DNA of 10,551 nucleotides from Bacteroidales bacterium (GTDB taxonomy: Bacteria; Bacteroidota; Bacteroidia; Bacteroidales; UBA932): positions 1 through 10,551 of the forward strand of contig SFPH01000009.1 in assembly GCA_004552115.1 (NCBI GenBank). The letters run 5' to 3'. A program made the translations under genes and the position numbers. The notes under the pieces are model-generated. The model did no database searches, had not been told where the DNA came from, and saw nothing but the letters and a program-made list of their open reading frames with translations. Each line of letters starts with the position of its first letter. The first letter of the stretch is position 1. This document shows positions 1-7,133 of the stretch, in pieces.

Positions 1-121
1 CATGCTGATGCGTTTCTTCATTGCAGGAATAATCCCCTTCGTGGGAATGATGGCCTGAACCGCCTCCGCAGGATGTCAATGCGAATGCCACGGCGGCAAT
101 GGCCAGCAGATATCTTTTCAT
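1..121 (-). CDS. N-terminus of a His-rich lipoprotein, probable metal-efflux RND periplasmic adaptor (partial)
   Basis: Read on the minus strand from an ATG at 121-119, 40 codons stay open to the window edge. The protein starts MKRYLLAIAAVAFALTSC, a short lipoprotein signal peptide with lipobox LTSC and lipidated Cys18. The next residues are glycine-rich and then contain His24, His25, His27, His38 and His40, a pattern suited to binding transition metals. In Bacteroidota such a short signal followed by a Gly/His-rich stretch often opens CusB/CzcB-type membrane-fusion adaptors of heavy-metal RND efflux pumps. That assignment is inference, because the diagnostic hairpin and barrel domains lie outside the window. 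No acidic residues directly follow the lipidated Cys, which fits retention in the periplasm rather than export to the surface. A matching -7 promoter element lies 45 bases upstream. Another metal-binding lipoprotein is the alternative. The coding call is firmer than the function. Confidence 0.7.
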   Translation of the reverse strand, partial: MKRYLLAIAAVAFALTSCGGGSGHHSHEGDYSCNEETHQH

Positions 122-165
122 CGTCCAAATGTTTTTCACTTCTAAAGAATAATGTTCAGAGATGG

Positions 166-173
166 CAAAGATA
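166..173 (-). promoter_or_regulatory. Bacteroidota -7 promoter element (TATCTTTG) for the minus-strand lipoprotein
   Basis: The minus strand reads TATCTTTG here, an exact match to the Bacteroidota -7 consensus TAnnTTTG. Transcription would start near 160, giving an AT-rich leader of about 38 bases before the ATG at 121. I see no TTTG at the usual spacing for the -33 element; the nearest are a TTG 14 bases and a TTTG 25 bases upstream. A palindrome at 187-199 covers the -33 region. Confidence 0.6.
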
Positions 174-186
174 CTCAATACGTGTC

Positions 187-199
187 GCAACCTGGTTGC
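187..199. promoter_or_regulatory. 13-base palindrome GCAACC-T-GGTTGC, candidate operator
   Basis: This is a perfect 6-bp inverted repeat around a single central base. It lies about 14 bases upstream of the minus-strand -7 element, roughly positions -27 to -39 relative to the inferred start, where a repressor or activator dimer could act on the promoter. If the downstream gene is a metal-efflux adaptor, a metal-responsive regulator is a natural guess. No regulator gene is in the window and the sequence matches no operator that I can name. Confidence 0.4.
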
Positions 200-207
200 A
201 AAGGTCG

Positions 208-366
208 CCCTGCCTGGATGAATTGCACGAGGGCGGGAAATCTCTCTGCAATCGACCGGCCGGGGGTGCATGTCCTAAAGGTACCCCATCAGCCAATTCC
301 ATCCCCTCCGGAGCATTGCAGGAGGCTGATTATCCTTCGAAATTCCGACTTCCCATCCAGGCAGGG
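208..366. repeat. GC-rich block bounded by a perfect 13-bp inverted repeat
   Basis: CCCTGCCTGGATG at 208-220 is the exact reverse complement of CATCCAGGCAGGG at 354-366. Between the arms are smaller inverted pairs: ATTGCA 222-227 with TGCAAT 247-252, GGGGT 263-267 with ACCCC 283-287, and ATCAGCC 288-294 with GGCTGAT 324-330. A further GCCCCG/CGGGGC hairpin sits just outside at 413-431. No convincing coding frame runs through the block and I see no clear target-site duplication at its ends. It could be a structured RNA, a small non-autonomous element or a decayed gene; the sequence does not decide between these. Confidence 0.4.
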
Positions 367-533
367 TGGACGGCAGATGGCAGATTCCGGATGCCGCGGA
401 ATGAGTCCCGCCGCCCCGATCCTGCCGGGGCAATGGTTTCGCGACCTCGGAACAGAATAATTATCATTCTTGACTAAAACGTTATTCCCGCAAAAAAATT
501 TTCATCAAAACACGTCAAAACCGGATAAATTCG

Positions 534-541
534 TATATTTG
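534..541 (+). promoter_or_regulatory. Candidate -7 promoter element (TATATTTG) upstream of the FISUMP gene
   Basis: TATATTTG matches the Bacteroidota -7 consensus TAnnTTTG on the plus strand in an AT-rich setting. No good TTTG -33 partner lies at the expected distance. If used, it gives a long leader of about 225 bases before the ATG at 773. Just downstream is a directly repeated GGGTAG (543-548 and 550-555), and an ACCC at 568-571 that can pair with GGGT at 550-553 or at 576-579. Confidence 0.4.
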
Positions 542-772
542 GGGGTAGCGGGTAGTTTAGTGACTCCACCCGTATGGGTATTTATTAATTAAAATAGTAA
601 CTTGACTCAGATTTGCATCAAATTTCCGAGGACAGATTTTCTCACGGGGGAAGAGCGCAGCCGCAGCTGCGGGACTGATGAGGGAAGGAATATGGACCGG
701 AGAGACATGAGCTGATGCTGGTTATTATTTTTATGGAGGAATTATCATTAATTAGTTGTACATTAATAGGTT

Positions 773-2341
773 ATGAAAAGCACGAACTTTTGGGCAAAAT
801 TAGCCGCGGCTCTTGTGACCCTGTCTCTGGCAGGAGGAGCCCTCGTAGTGACAAGTTGCGGAGATGACAGCAAGATTGAAACACCAGACAATCCGGATGA
901 CAAGCCAGATAATCCGGATGATAAACCGGAGAATCCTGGCGAGGAGACTACAACCGCCACGGTTACCCTCAGGACTCCGAATATTGACGGGACCACCGTT
1001 ACCTGGACAGGCAAGCTCGAAGTCAGCGGAAACGGCACAGTGGAGGCCGGAGTATCATATTCAGAGTCCAACAAGCCTAACAAGGTGGGAGATCCTGATA
1101 TCGTGACCGTGCAGAAGGCCGGCACGCCTGACGCATCCGGCAATTTCACCATCACCGTATCCGGTCTCGCAAAGGACAAGACATATTACTATTGCTCATA
1201 CTGCAAGATTGACGACAAGTACACATTCGGCGACGTGATCGAGTTCAAGACCGGCGGCAACGTATATGAGGAAGAAGCCGACATTGACATGAGCAAGGCT
1301 GAGGACCTCTCGGCCGGCGAGTCTGCGAACTGCTACATTGTCACCAAGGCCGGCACCTACAAATTCCAGGCTGTCAAAGGCAATGACAAGTCCCAGACAC
1401 TGTCCGGAGCAAAGGCTGAGATCCTCTGGGAGTCTTTCTGTACCGACGAAATGCCTGCAAAGGGCTCGATCGTCAGCGGAGTATGCTGGAAGGACGGTTA
1501 TGTCGGCTTCACCACACCTGCCACCTACACCAAGGGCAATGCTCTCGTGGCCTTGAAGGACGCTGACGGCAACATTATCTGGTCCTGGCACATCTGGCTT
1601 ACCGACCAGCCTGCGGAGCACGTTTACAAAAACGATGCGGGTACAATGATGGACCGCAACCTCGGCGCGACCGAGGCGGGTGCGAGAACCACCAAGACCC
1701 TCGGCCTCCTCTACCAGTGGGGAAGAAAGGATCCGTTCATGGGCTGCTGCGAGGCTGATGTTTCCAAGCTTTCCGCCTTTACAGGTGAGGAGAAGCTCGT
1801 AAGCTGCACCGAGACCACCGGCACCATCGCCTATGCCATTGCCCATCCGCAGACCTTCATCCAGGGCAACTGGGACAATCCTAATGGTAAAGGATCCTGC
1901 GATTGGCTCTATGACGACAGGAGTTCAGATGCAATCAAGGATATCACCAGATGGCAGAGAACCAAGACTGTCTATGACCCTTGTCCAGCAGGTTGGAGAG
2001 TGCCTGACGGAGGAGATGACGGAATCTGGGCCAAGGCCGGATTCACGACCACAGATCTGAACAATACAAACAACAGCTTAGGATTCACCCTCGCTGACGG
2101 CAGCAAGACCTGGTATCCTACTCCTGGTTTCCGTGAGTTTACCGGAGAGAACAAGATGAAGGGCGGACTGTATGGAGAGTACTGGTCTGCCAATGTACGT
2201 TATCACAACGGCAACCCAGGCGCATACGTTTACTGCCTCAGAATCTCATACGACCCTAATGTCGCAGCAAACGCTGTGGATCCGTCAGCCAAGTGGAGCG
2301 CCGCATCGGCATTCTCAGTCCGCTGCCAGAAGATTCAGTAA
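773..2341 (+). CDS. FISUMP-domain surface lipoprotein
   Basis: This 522-residue protein begins with a lipoprotein signal ending in lipobox VTSC (Cys29). GDD follows the cysteine, an acidic pattern typical of Bacteroidota lipoproteins exported to the cell surface. Residues about 38-58 form an acidic proline tether of three seven-residue units. Residues about 60-160 look like a beta-sandwich domain of fibronectin type. Residues about 165-285 (including WSWHIWLTDQP) lead into the C-terminal FISUMP domain (Fibrobacter succinogenes major paralogous domain), seen in MMDRNLGAT from residue 291-292, GLLYQWGRKDPF, DPCPAGWRVP from residue 402, and EYWSAN. FISUMP proteins are extracellular with poorly defined roles, and adhesion or binding is usually inferred. 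The gene precedes susC in the same direction with a 123-base structured spacer, so its membership in the susCD operon is plausible but unproven. The start is supported by the complete signal peptide. Confidence 0.88.
   Translation: MKSTNFWAKLAAALVTLSLAGGALVVTSCGDDSKIETPDNPDDKPDNPDDKPENPGEETTTATVTLRTPNIDGTTVTWTGKLEVSGNGTVEAGVSYSESNKPNKVGDPDIVTVQKAGTPDASGNFTITVSGLAKDKTYYYCSYCKIDDKYTFGDVIEFKTGGNVYEEEADIDMSKAEDLSAGESANCYIVTKAGTYKFQAVKGNDKSQTLSGAKAEILWESFCTDEMPAKGSIVSGVCWKDGYVGFTTPATYTKGNALVALKDADGNIIWSWHIWLTDQPAEHVYKNDAGTMMDRNLGATEAGARTTKTLGLLYQWGRKDPFMGCCEADVSKLSAFTGEEKLVSCTETTGTIAYAIAHPQTFIQGNWDNPNGKGSCDWLYDDRSSDAIKDITRWQRTKTVYDPCPAGWRVPDGGDDGIWAKAGFTTTDLNNTNNSLGFTLADGSKTWYPTPGFREFTGENKMKGGLYGEYWSANVRYHNGNPGAYVYCLRISYDPNVAANAVDPSAKWSAASAFSVRCQKIQ
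884..946 (+). repeat. Three 21-base tandem units encoding an acidic proline tether
   Basis: Units at 884-904, 905-925 and 926-946 encode PDNPDDK, PDNPDDK and the diverged PENPGEE. The first two differ at only a few, mostly third-codon, positions. The stretch links the lipidated cysteine of the FISUMP protein to its folded domains. In-frame repeats of this kind can change copy number by slippage without breaking the gene. Confidence 0.75.
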
Positions 2342-2362
2342 CAGCACCCACATTGAAATTTC

Positions 2363-2440
2363 ACCGGGACAAGAAAAGACCTTCACAGGCCTGGCCTGTC
2401 CCGGTTCGGTAATTTTGGAAATCCCCGACAGAAACCGGGA
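2363..2440 (+). promoter_or_regulatory. Three-arm, mutually exclusive hairpin before susC
   Basis: Arm A, ACCGGGACA (2363-2371), pairs perfectly over 9 bases with arm B, TGTCCCGGT (2397-2405). Arm B extended (TCCCGGTT, 2399-2406) also pairs over 8 bases with arm C, AACCGGGA (2433-2440). A and C compete for B. A further 7-bp palindrome, ACAGGCC-T-GGCCTGT (2385-2399), overlaps B. No long U-run directly follows the A-B hairpin, so it is not a classic intrinsic terminator. It could attenuate readthrough, mark an RNA processing site that sets the ratio of FISUMP to SusC, or control translation. The arrangement is seen directly; the role is inference. Confidence 0.5.
2410..2417 (+). promoter_or_regulatory. 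Weak candidate -7 element (TAATTTTG) for the susC operon
   Basis: TAATTTTG fits TAnnTTTG and lies 47 bases before the susC ATG, between hairpin arms B and C. No TTTG-like -33 element stands at the expected distance, and the 8-base motif is short enough to occur by chance. If real, it would give the susC operon its own transcript with a leader of about 40 bases and would exclude B-C pairing. Confidence 0.3.
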
Positions 2441-2464
2441 ATAATCAACCAAACACAGCACAAT

Positions 2465-5400
2465 ATGCCAGAAATCAGTCCGAAACCATTTCGGAACATA
2501 TTGCAGAAAGCGATTGTCAGCCTCGCGGCATTGCTGGGCGGCCTGGCAGCGTCGGCTCAGAGCGGAAGCGTGACCGTCACAGGACAGGTCATAGACCAGG
2601 GCAAGGAGCCGCTTCCGGGCGTCACGGTTTACCTGAAGGACAATCTTTCAGGAGGTACAATGACAGACGCCCACGGAGAATACAGCATTGTCATTCCGGC
2701 GGACAAGGTCAAGGCCAAGCCGATACTCGTGTTCAGCTGCATCGGAATGGTCAACAAGGAAGTGACCTTCACGGGCACGACCAGGATCAATGTCACCCTC
2801 GCCGAGGACGTGTCCGAGATCGAGCAGTCGGTCGTGACCGGATATGCCAACATAAGGAAGGAGAGCTTCACCGGAAACACCGTTTCCATAGGCAAGGAAG
2901 AGCTCCTGAAGGCCTCCAAGACCAATGTCATCAAGGCCATCCAGTCATTCGACCCTTCATTCCGAATCAAGGAGAACAACCTCAACGGCTCCGACCCGAA
3001 CTCCCTCCCGGAGGTATATATCCGAGGCGAGTCCGGAGTGGGAACCAAGGAACTCGACGTGGAAGACCTCAGCAAGGCCAATCTCGAGAACAACCCGAAC
3101 CTGCCGATTTTCATTCTGGACGGATTCGAGATTTCCGTGCAGAAGTTCTACGACATGGACCCTGAGCGTATTGAGAACGTGACCATCCTGAAGGATGCCG
3201 CCGCCACTGCCATCTACGGTTCCAGGGCATCCAACGGTGTCATTGTCATCACCTCGGTGGCCCCTTCGCCGGGCGAACTGAAGGTGACCTACAAGCTCGT
3301 GGGCTCGGTGGACTCGCCGGACCTCAGCGACTACAACCTGATGAATGCCGAGGAAAAGCTTCAGACCGAACTGCTTGCCGGCTGCTATGACCCGGAGAAG
3401 GCGGGAGTGCCGTCAGACCTGGTGGAAAGGCTTACCGAATACAATGCCAAGCTCACCAATGTGCGCAAGGGCGTGGATACCTACTGGCTCTCCAAGCCGC
3501 TCAAGACGGCGTTCAACCACAAGCACACCCTCTACATTGACGGAGGAAGCAGCTCGTTCCGTTTCGGAGTTGACCTCCAGTATGCGGACCAGGACGGCGT
3601 GATGAAGGGCTCGCAGCGTAACAGGACAGGCGCCGGAGTCTATATCCAGTATGTCTATAAACAGCTGTCCATCAAGAACTACACCTCCTTCCTCCAGACC
3701 GACTCGAAGGAGTCCCCTTACGGTTCATTCGCAGACTACACCAAGGCCCAGCCTTATGACGAATACCTCGACGCCGACGGGAAATACCTTGAATCGCTGC
3801 GGGACTGGAGTATCTACACATCCATAAGGAAGAACCCGCTCTACGAGGCAAGCCTGGGCAACTACAGCAAGTCCAAGAACCAGGAGTTCACCAACAACCT
3901 CTCCGTCAACTGGTACATCATTGACGGACTCCGCCTGAACGGACAGGTCAGCATTACCAAGGGAATGTCAGCCTCCAGGCGCTTCCTTGACCCGAGGTCG
4001 AAGCAGAACTCGCAGATTCTGGACCTCTCGAACCCGTCTTCGGGCACATTGACCAAGACAGACTCCGAAAGGCTCTCCTGGGACTTCAGCACCTACCTTT
4101 CCTACAACAGGTCGTTCGGCGACCACAATGTCAACGGACAGGCCGGCGTGAACATCCTCAACAGCAAGAGCAGTTCGGTCAATTCCGCATTCTTCGGCTT
4201 CCCTTCCAGCGGCTTCGACTCCATCAACTACGCCCAGGAAATCACCGGAAAGCCTTCATCCTCAGAGAGTCTGTCCCGCACAGTCGGATTCCTTGCGGGA
4301 GTCAACTACAGCTACAGGGACATCTATCTCCTCGACGCCTCCTGCAGGCTTGACGGAAACTCGTCATTCGGAAAGGACAACAAGTTCGCCCCGTTCTGGG
4401 CTGCCGGAGCCGGTCTGAACATCCACAAATACGACTTCATGAAATCGACCCCGGTCACGATGCTGCGCCTGAGGGCCACCTACGGAAGGACCGGAAAAAT
4501 CAACTTCCCGGCCTACGCGGCCCTCACAACGTACAGCGTGAACACGGACGAATGGTACAAGACCGGATACGGAGTCTCCCTGATGTCCATGGGCAACACC
4601 GCCCTCAAATGGGAGGTCACCGACCAGCTTGACGCCGGATTCGAGCTCGGACTGTGGAAGAACCGCATCTACACAAAGTTCAGCTACTACAGCAAGCTCA
4701 CAAAGGATCTCATCAATGACGTGACCCTTCCGAGCTCCAGCGGATTCACCAGCTTCAGGGACAATATCGGAGAGGTGACCAACAAGGGAGTCGAGCTCCA
4801 GCTCAGGGCCGAGGTCATCCGCACCAAAGATATGTTCCTCACCCTCCACGCCAACCTGGCCCACAACAAGAACCGGCTCAGGAAGGTGGCGGAGAGCCTC
4901 ACAAGCTACAACCGCAGGGTTCAGGAGGCGATGGCGGGATTCCGGAACAATTCCGAAGAGGCATCCCAGCCTTTCACCCAGTATGTTGAAGGAGTTTCCC
5001 TCAATTCCATCTGGGGAATGAAGTCCCTCGGCATCGACCCGGCCACCGGAGACGAGATTTTCCTGACCAAGGACGGCAAGATCACCAATGAGTGGTCGGC
5101 CTCCGAGCAGCAGGTTCTCGGCGTGACCGACCCGAAAGTGCAGGGCTCATTCGGATTCAATTTCCAGTGGAAGAATTTCACGGTCTATACCTCATTCCTC
5201 TACGAGGCCGGCGGAGACCGCTACAATTCCACCCTTGCCACCAAGGTCGAGGGAGTCAGCATCTACCAGTCCAATGTGGACAGGAGGGTCCTGACGGACA
5301 GATGGAGCACACCGGGACAGGTGGCCAAGTACAAGAGAATGGAGCCGGGAATCTACGGCTTCACCAGCACGAGACCTACCTCCAGATTCGTGCAGAAGTA

Positions 5401-5596
5401 CAACAACCTCAACTTCTCTTCCATCACCATAGGCTATGATTTCGACCGCAATATGATAAAGAGATGGAAGATGAGCCTCCTCCGCCTTGAAGCCGGAGTG
5501 AATGACATCTTCAACATCTCCTCGGTAAAGAGGGAACGAGGTCTCAGCTATCCTTTCGCAAGGTCGGTCAACTTCTCGGTACAGGTAGGATTCTAA
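2465..5596 (+). CDS. SusC/RagA-family TonB-linked outer-membrane transporter
   Basis: This 1043-residue protein has the usual length for SusC-like transporters, which import oligomers across the outer membrane using TonB energy, with a SusD lid. The signal peptide ends near ASAQ (residue about 32). A carboxypeptidase-regulatory-like domain follows (about 36-113, with LPGVTVYLKD). The TonB-box/plug start lies around residues 118-130 (EQSVVTGYANIRKES). The plug carries LPIFILDGFE at 213-222 and the SusC signature YGSRASNGVIVIT at 251-263. The remainder is the 22-strand barrel, ending in SVQVGF with a terminal phenylalanine, as expected for a BAM signal. The FILDGFE variant resembles the SusC subclass that travels with DUF4843 and PKD-like lipoproteins, as here. 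The start has an A-rich upstream region and no Shine-Dalgarno sequence, normal for Bacteroidota. The frame is intact. The substrate cannot be read from the sequence. Confidence 0.97.
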   Translation: MPEISPKPFRNILQKAIVSLAALLGGLAASAQSGSVTVTGQVIDQGKEPLPGVTVYLKDNLSGGTMTDAHGEYSIVIPADKVKAKPILVFSCIGMVNKEVTFTGTTRINVTLAEDVSEIEQSVVTGYANIRKESFTGNTVSIGKEELLKASKTNVIKAIQSFDPSFRIKENNLNGSDPNSLPEVYIRGESGVGTKELDVEDLSKANLENNPNLPIFILDGFEISVQKFYDMDPERIENVTILKDAAATAIYGSRASNGVIVITSVAPSPGELKVTYKLVGSVDSPDLSDYNLMNAEEKLQTELLAGCYDPEKAGVPSDLVERLTEYNAKLTNVRKGVDTYWLSKPLKTAFNHKHTLYIDGGSSSFRFGVDLQYADQDGVMKGSQRNRTGAGVYIQYVYKQLSIKNYTSFLQTDSKESPYGSFADYTKAQPYDEYLDADGKYLESLRDWSIYTSIRKNPLYEASLGNYSKSKNQEFTNNLSVNWYIIDGLRLNGQVSITKGMSASRRFLDPRSKQNSQILDLSNPSSGTLTKTDSERLSWDFSTYLSYNRSFGDHNVNGQAGVNILNSKSSSVNSAFFGFPSSGFDSINYAQEITGKPSSSESLSRTVGFLAGVNYSYRDIYLLDASCRLDGNSSFGKDNKFAPFWAAGAGLNIHKYDFMKSTPVTMLRLRATYGRTGKINFPAYAALTTYSVNTDEWYKTGYGVSLMSMGNTALKWEVTDQLDAGFELGLWKNRIYTKFSYYSKLTKDLINDVTLPSSSGFTSFRDNIGEVTNKGVELQLRAEVIRTKDMFLTLHANLAHNKNRLRKVAESLTSYNRRVQEAMAGFRNNSEEASQPFTQYVEGVSLNSIWGMKSLGIDPATGDEIFLTKDGKITNEWSASEQQVLGVTDPKVQGSFGFNFQWKNFTVYTSFLYEAGGDRYNSTLATKVEGVSIYQSNVDRRVLTDRWSTPGQVAKYKRMEPGIYGFTSTRPTSRFVQKYNNLNFSSITIGYDFDRNMIKRWKMSLLRLEAGVNDIFNISSVKRERGLSYPFARSVNFSVQVGF

Positions 5597-5609
5597 AATT
5601 CAGAAGAGT

Positions 5610-7130
5610 ATGAAAATCAGCATATTGAAGAGAGGAATAATCCTCCTGGCATCAGCTTTCCTGGCATTCGGGACCACATCCTGCAAATGGCTGGACATCC
5701 AGCCTGCCGACACTATGGGCGAGAACGACCTGTTCTCGAAGGGAGACGGTTACCGTACCGCATTGAACGGAATCTATCTGAAGCTTTCCTCCACATCCCT
5801 GTACGGACGCGAGCTGTCCTATGGAATGACGGAGGCTCTGGCTCACACGCATGAATGGAATTCCGCATACAAGAACAATCTTGACTACAAGGATGTCGCC
5901 AGCTACACCTACACGACGAACGGAGTCAAGGGCATAATTTCCGGAATATGGTCCACCGCCTACAACGCCATCGCCAACTGCAACAACATCCTCGACAAGA
6001 TCGGGAACGAGCCGGCCGGCAAGTTCAAGGGCGGAGAGGCGGAGCGCAATCTCATACAGGGAGAAGCCCTGGCAATCAGGGCATTCTGCCACTACCTCAT
6101 CCTGGTCTACTTTGCCCCGACTCCGGATCTCTACAAGCCGGACGAGGAGGGAAAACTGCCTGTGGCATTGCCTTATTATGACAAGTTCTCGAAGGACATA
6201 GCCGACTATCTCGAGATTCCGGCCTTCATTGACAGAATCATTGCGGACTACATTGCGGCTCAGGAGCTCGTGGCCGGATACGACCTTGCGGACAACCTGA
6301 ACCAGTACAGGCTCACGACGAAATACCGGTTCTCCGGAAAGACCTACAGCAGCGCCTATCCACAGACAGATGACATTTTCTTCGCATTCAGGGGATACAG
6401 GATGAACTACTACGCCATCACGGCATTGCTGGCCAGGGTTTACAACTACGCAGGCAACCACGAGGAGGCCGCCAGGGCCGCCCGCATTGTCATCGATGCG
6501 ACTTCGCCGGGCGGAAAACTCTTCACGTTCACCTCAACGGAGGATGCCCAGGCCGACTACAAGCTCAGCAGCGACCTCATCTTCGGAGTGAGCAAGTCCA
6601 CCCTCATCGACGACTACAACCGCTTCCGCTCCACCGGCACCACCCTCCAGCTCAATACGATGTACAGCATGCTCATAAGCTCATCCACATCGGATTACAG
6701 ATGGAGCACCCTCGTGAAGAAGAACACTGCCGGCAACAATGTCTGCGCCCGATACACCACCCCGTCAATGTCGGGAGACCTGACCACTGCCACGCAGGAC
6801 ATCATCCCGGTAATAAGGCTCTCGGAGATGTACTACATCCTGGCGGAAAAGGCTGCCGACGATGCCCTCTGGGACAGGGCCGCCGACTATATCGAGACAG
6901 TCCAGGTAGGCAGGAGCGCACCTGAGAACCAGCTTGCAGGGAAAATCGGCAATACGGAGACATTCCGGAACGAGCTCCTCAACGACGTCAGGCTCGAATT
7001 CGTGGAGGAAGGGCAGATTTTCCTCTATTGCAAGAAACTCAATGTCGCCCCGAATGCCTGGGACACCTCTGACAGTTTCAGGGAGACCTGGTGGTACTTC
7101 CCTATGCCTGAGAACGAGACAATTTTCTAG
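5610..7130 (+). CDS. SusD/RagB-family substrate-binding lipoprotein
   Basis: This 506-residue surface lipoprotein should act as the hinged lid of the SusC barrel and deliver ligand to it. The signal ends in lipobox TTSC (Cys25), followed by KWLDIQPADT, a hallmark SusD beginning. The helix containing GEALAIRAFCHY (about 151-162) is the typical TPR-like helix of the family. RLSEMYYILAEKA is another classic SusD segment, in which residues of an incomplete copy of the substrate are often placed by the family's recruitment loop. The C-terminus (WWYFPMPENETIF) is the standard SusD ending. The gene starts 13 bases after susC and is followed 3 bases later by the DUF4843 gene, so co-transcription is very likely. 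The frame is intact and the length ordinary. Ligand-contact residues cannot be assigned without a structure. Confidence 0.96.
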   Translation: MKISILKRGIILLASAFLAFGTTSCKWLDIQPADTMGENDLFSKGDGYRTALNGIYLKLSSTSLYGRELSYGMTEALAHTHEWNSAYKNNLDYKDVASYTYTTNGVKGIISGIWSTAYNAIANCNNILDKIGNEPAGKFKGGEAERNLIQGEALAIRAFCHYLILVYFAPTPDLYKPDEEGKLPVALPYYDKFSKDIADYLEIPAFIDRIIADYIAAQELVAGYDLADNLNQYRLTTKYRFSGKTYSSAYPQTDDIFFAFRGYRMNYYAITALLARVYNYAGNHEEAARAARIVIDATSPGGKLFTFTSTEDAQADYKLSSDLIFGVSKSTLIDDYNRFRSTGTTLQLNTMYSMLISSSTSDYRWSTLVKKNTAGNNVCARYTTPSMSGDLTTATQDIIPVIRLSEMYYILAEKAADDALWDRAADYIETVQVGRSAPENQLAGKIGNTETFRNELLNDVRLEFVEEGQIFLYCKKLNVAPNAWDTSDSFRETWWYFPMPENETIF

Positions 7131-7133
7131 AGT

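Larger units (their letters stand above)
122..772. other. Divergent intergenic region of 651 bases without a credible gene
   Basis: The region separates the minus-strand lipoprotein from the plus-strand FISUMP gene. From the left it holds the minus-strand promoter and palindrome, a GC-rich inverted-repeat block (about 181-460), an AT-rich stretch with a possible plus-strand -7 element (about 465-630), a short GC-rich part with the 12-base palindrome CCGCAGCTGCGG at 661-672, and an AT-rich leader up to the ATG at 773. Open frames across 73-477 and 152-460 have unnatural composition, and one overlaps the lipoprotein antisense, so I do not call them genes. Confidence 0.7.

Noticed and set aside
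181..460. Possible cobalamin or other known riboswitch in the GC-rich intergenic block
   Set aside because: I could not match the conserved core motifs on either strand, and the block lies upstream of the inferred minus-strand transcript start, not in a leader.
73..477. Open frames on the plus strand at 73-477 and 152-460
   Set aside because: Composition is unlike a protein, there is no signal, domain or ribosome-binding context, and the first overlaps the minus-strand lipoprotein and its promoter antisense.
672..705. CTGATGAG followed by purine-rich sequence, reminiscent of a hammerhead ribozyme core
   Set aside because: The required GAAA at the right spacing and the flanking stems II and III are not present.
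733..867. Small plus-strand frame starting at ATG 733 just after a purine-rich stretch
   Set aside because: It overlaps the start of the FISUMP gene in another frame, becomes Arg/Ser-rich and stops after about 44 codons; nothing supports translation.
2372..2420. Intrinsic terminator after the FISUMP gene
   Set aside because: The hairpin is strong, but what follows it is TCGGTAATTTTGG rather than a U-run, so termination cannot be claimed; it is listed as a structured spacer instead.
5652..6461. 269-codon minus-strand frame, with similar ones at 6765-7556 and 4364-4864
   Set aside because: These are antisense shadows of the susD, susD/DUF4843 and susC genes, with Val/Arg/Glu-rich translations and no family features.
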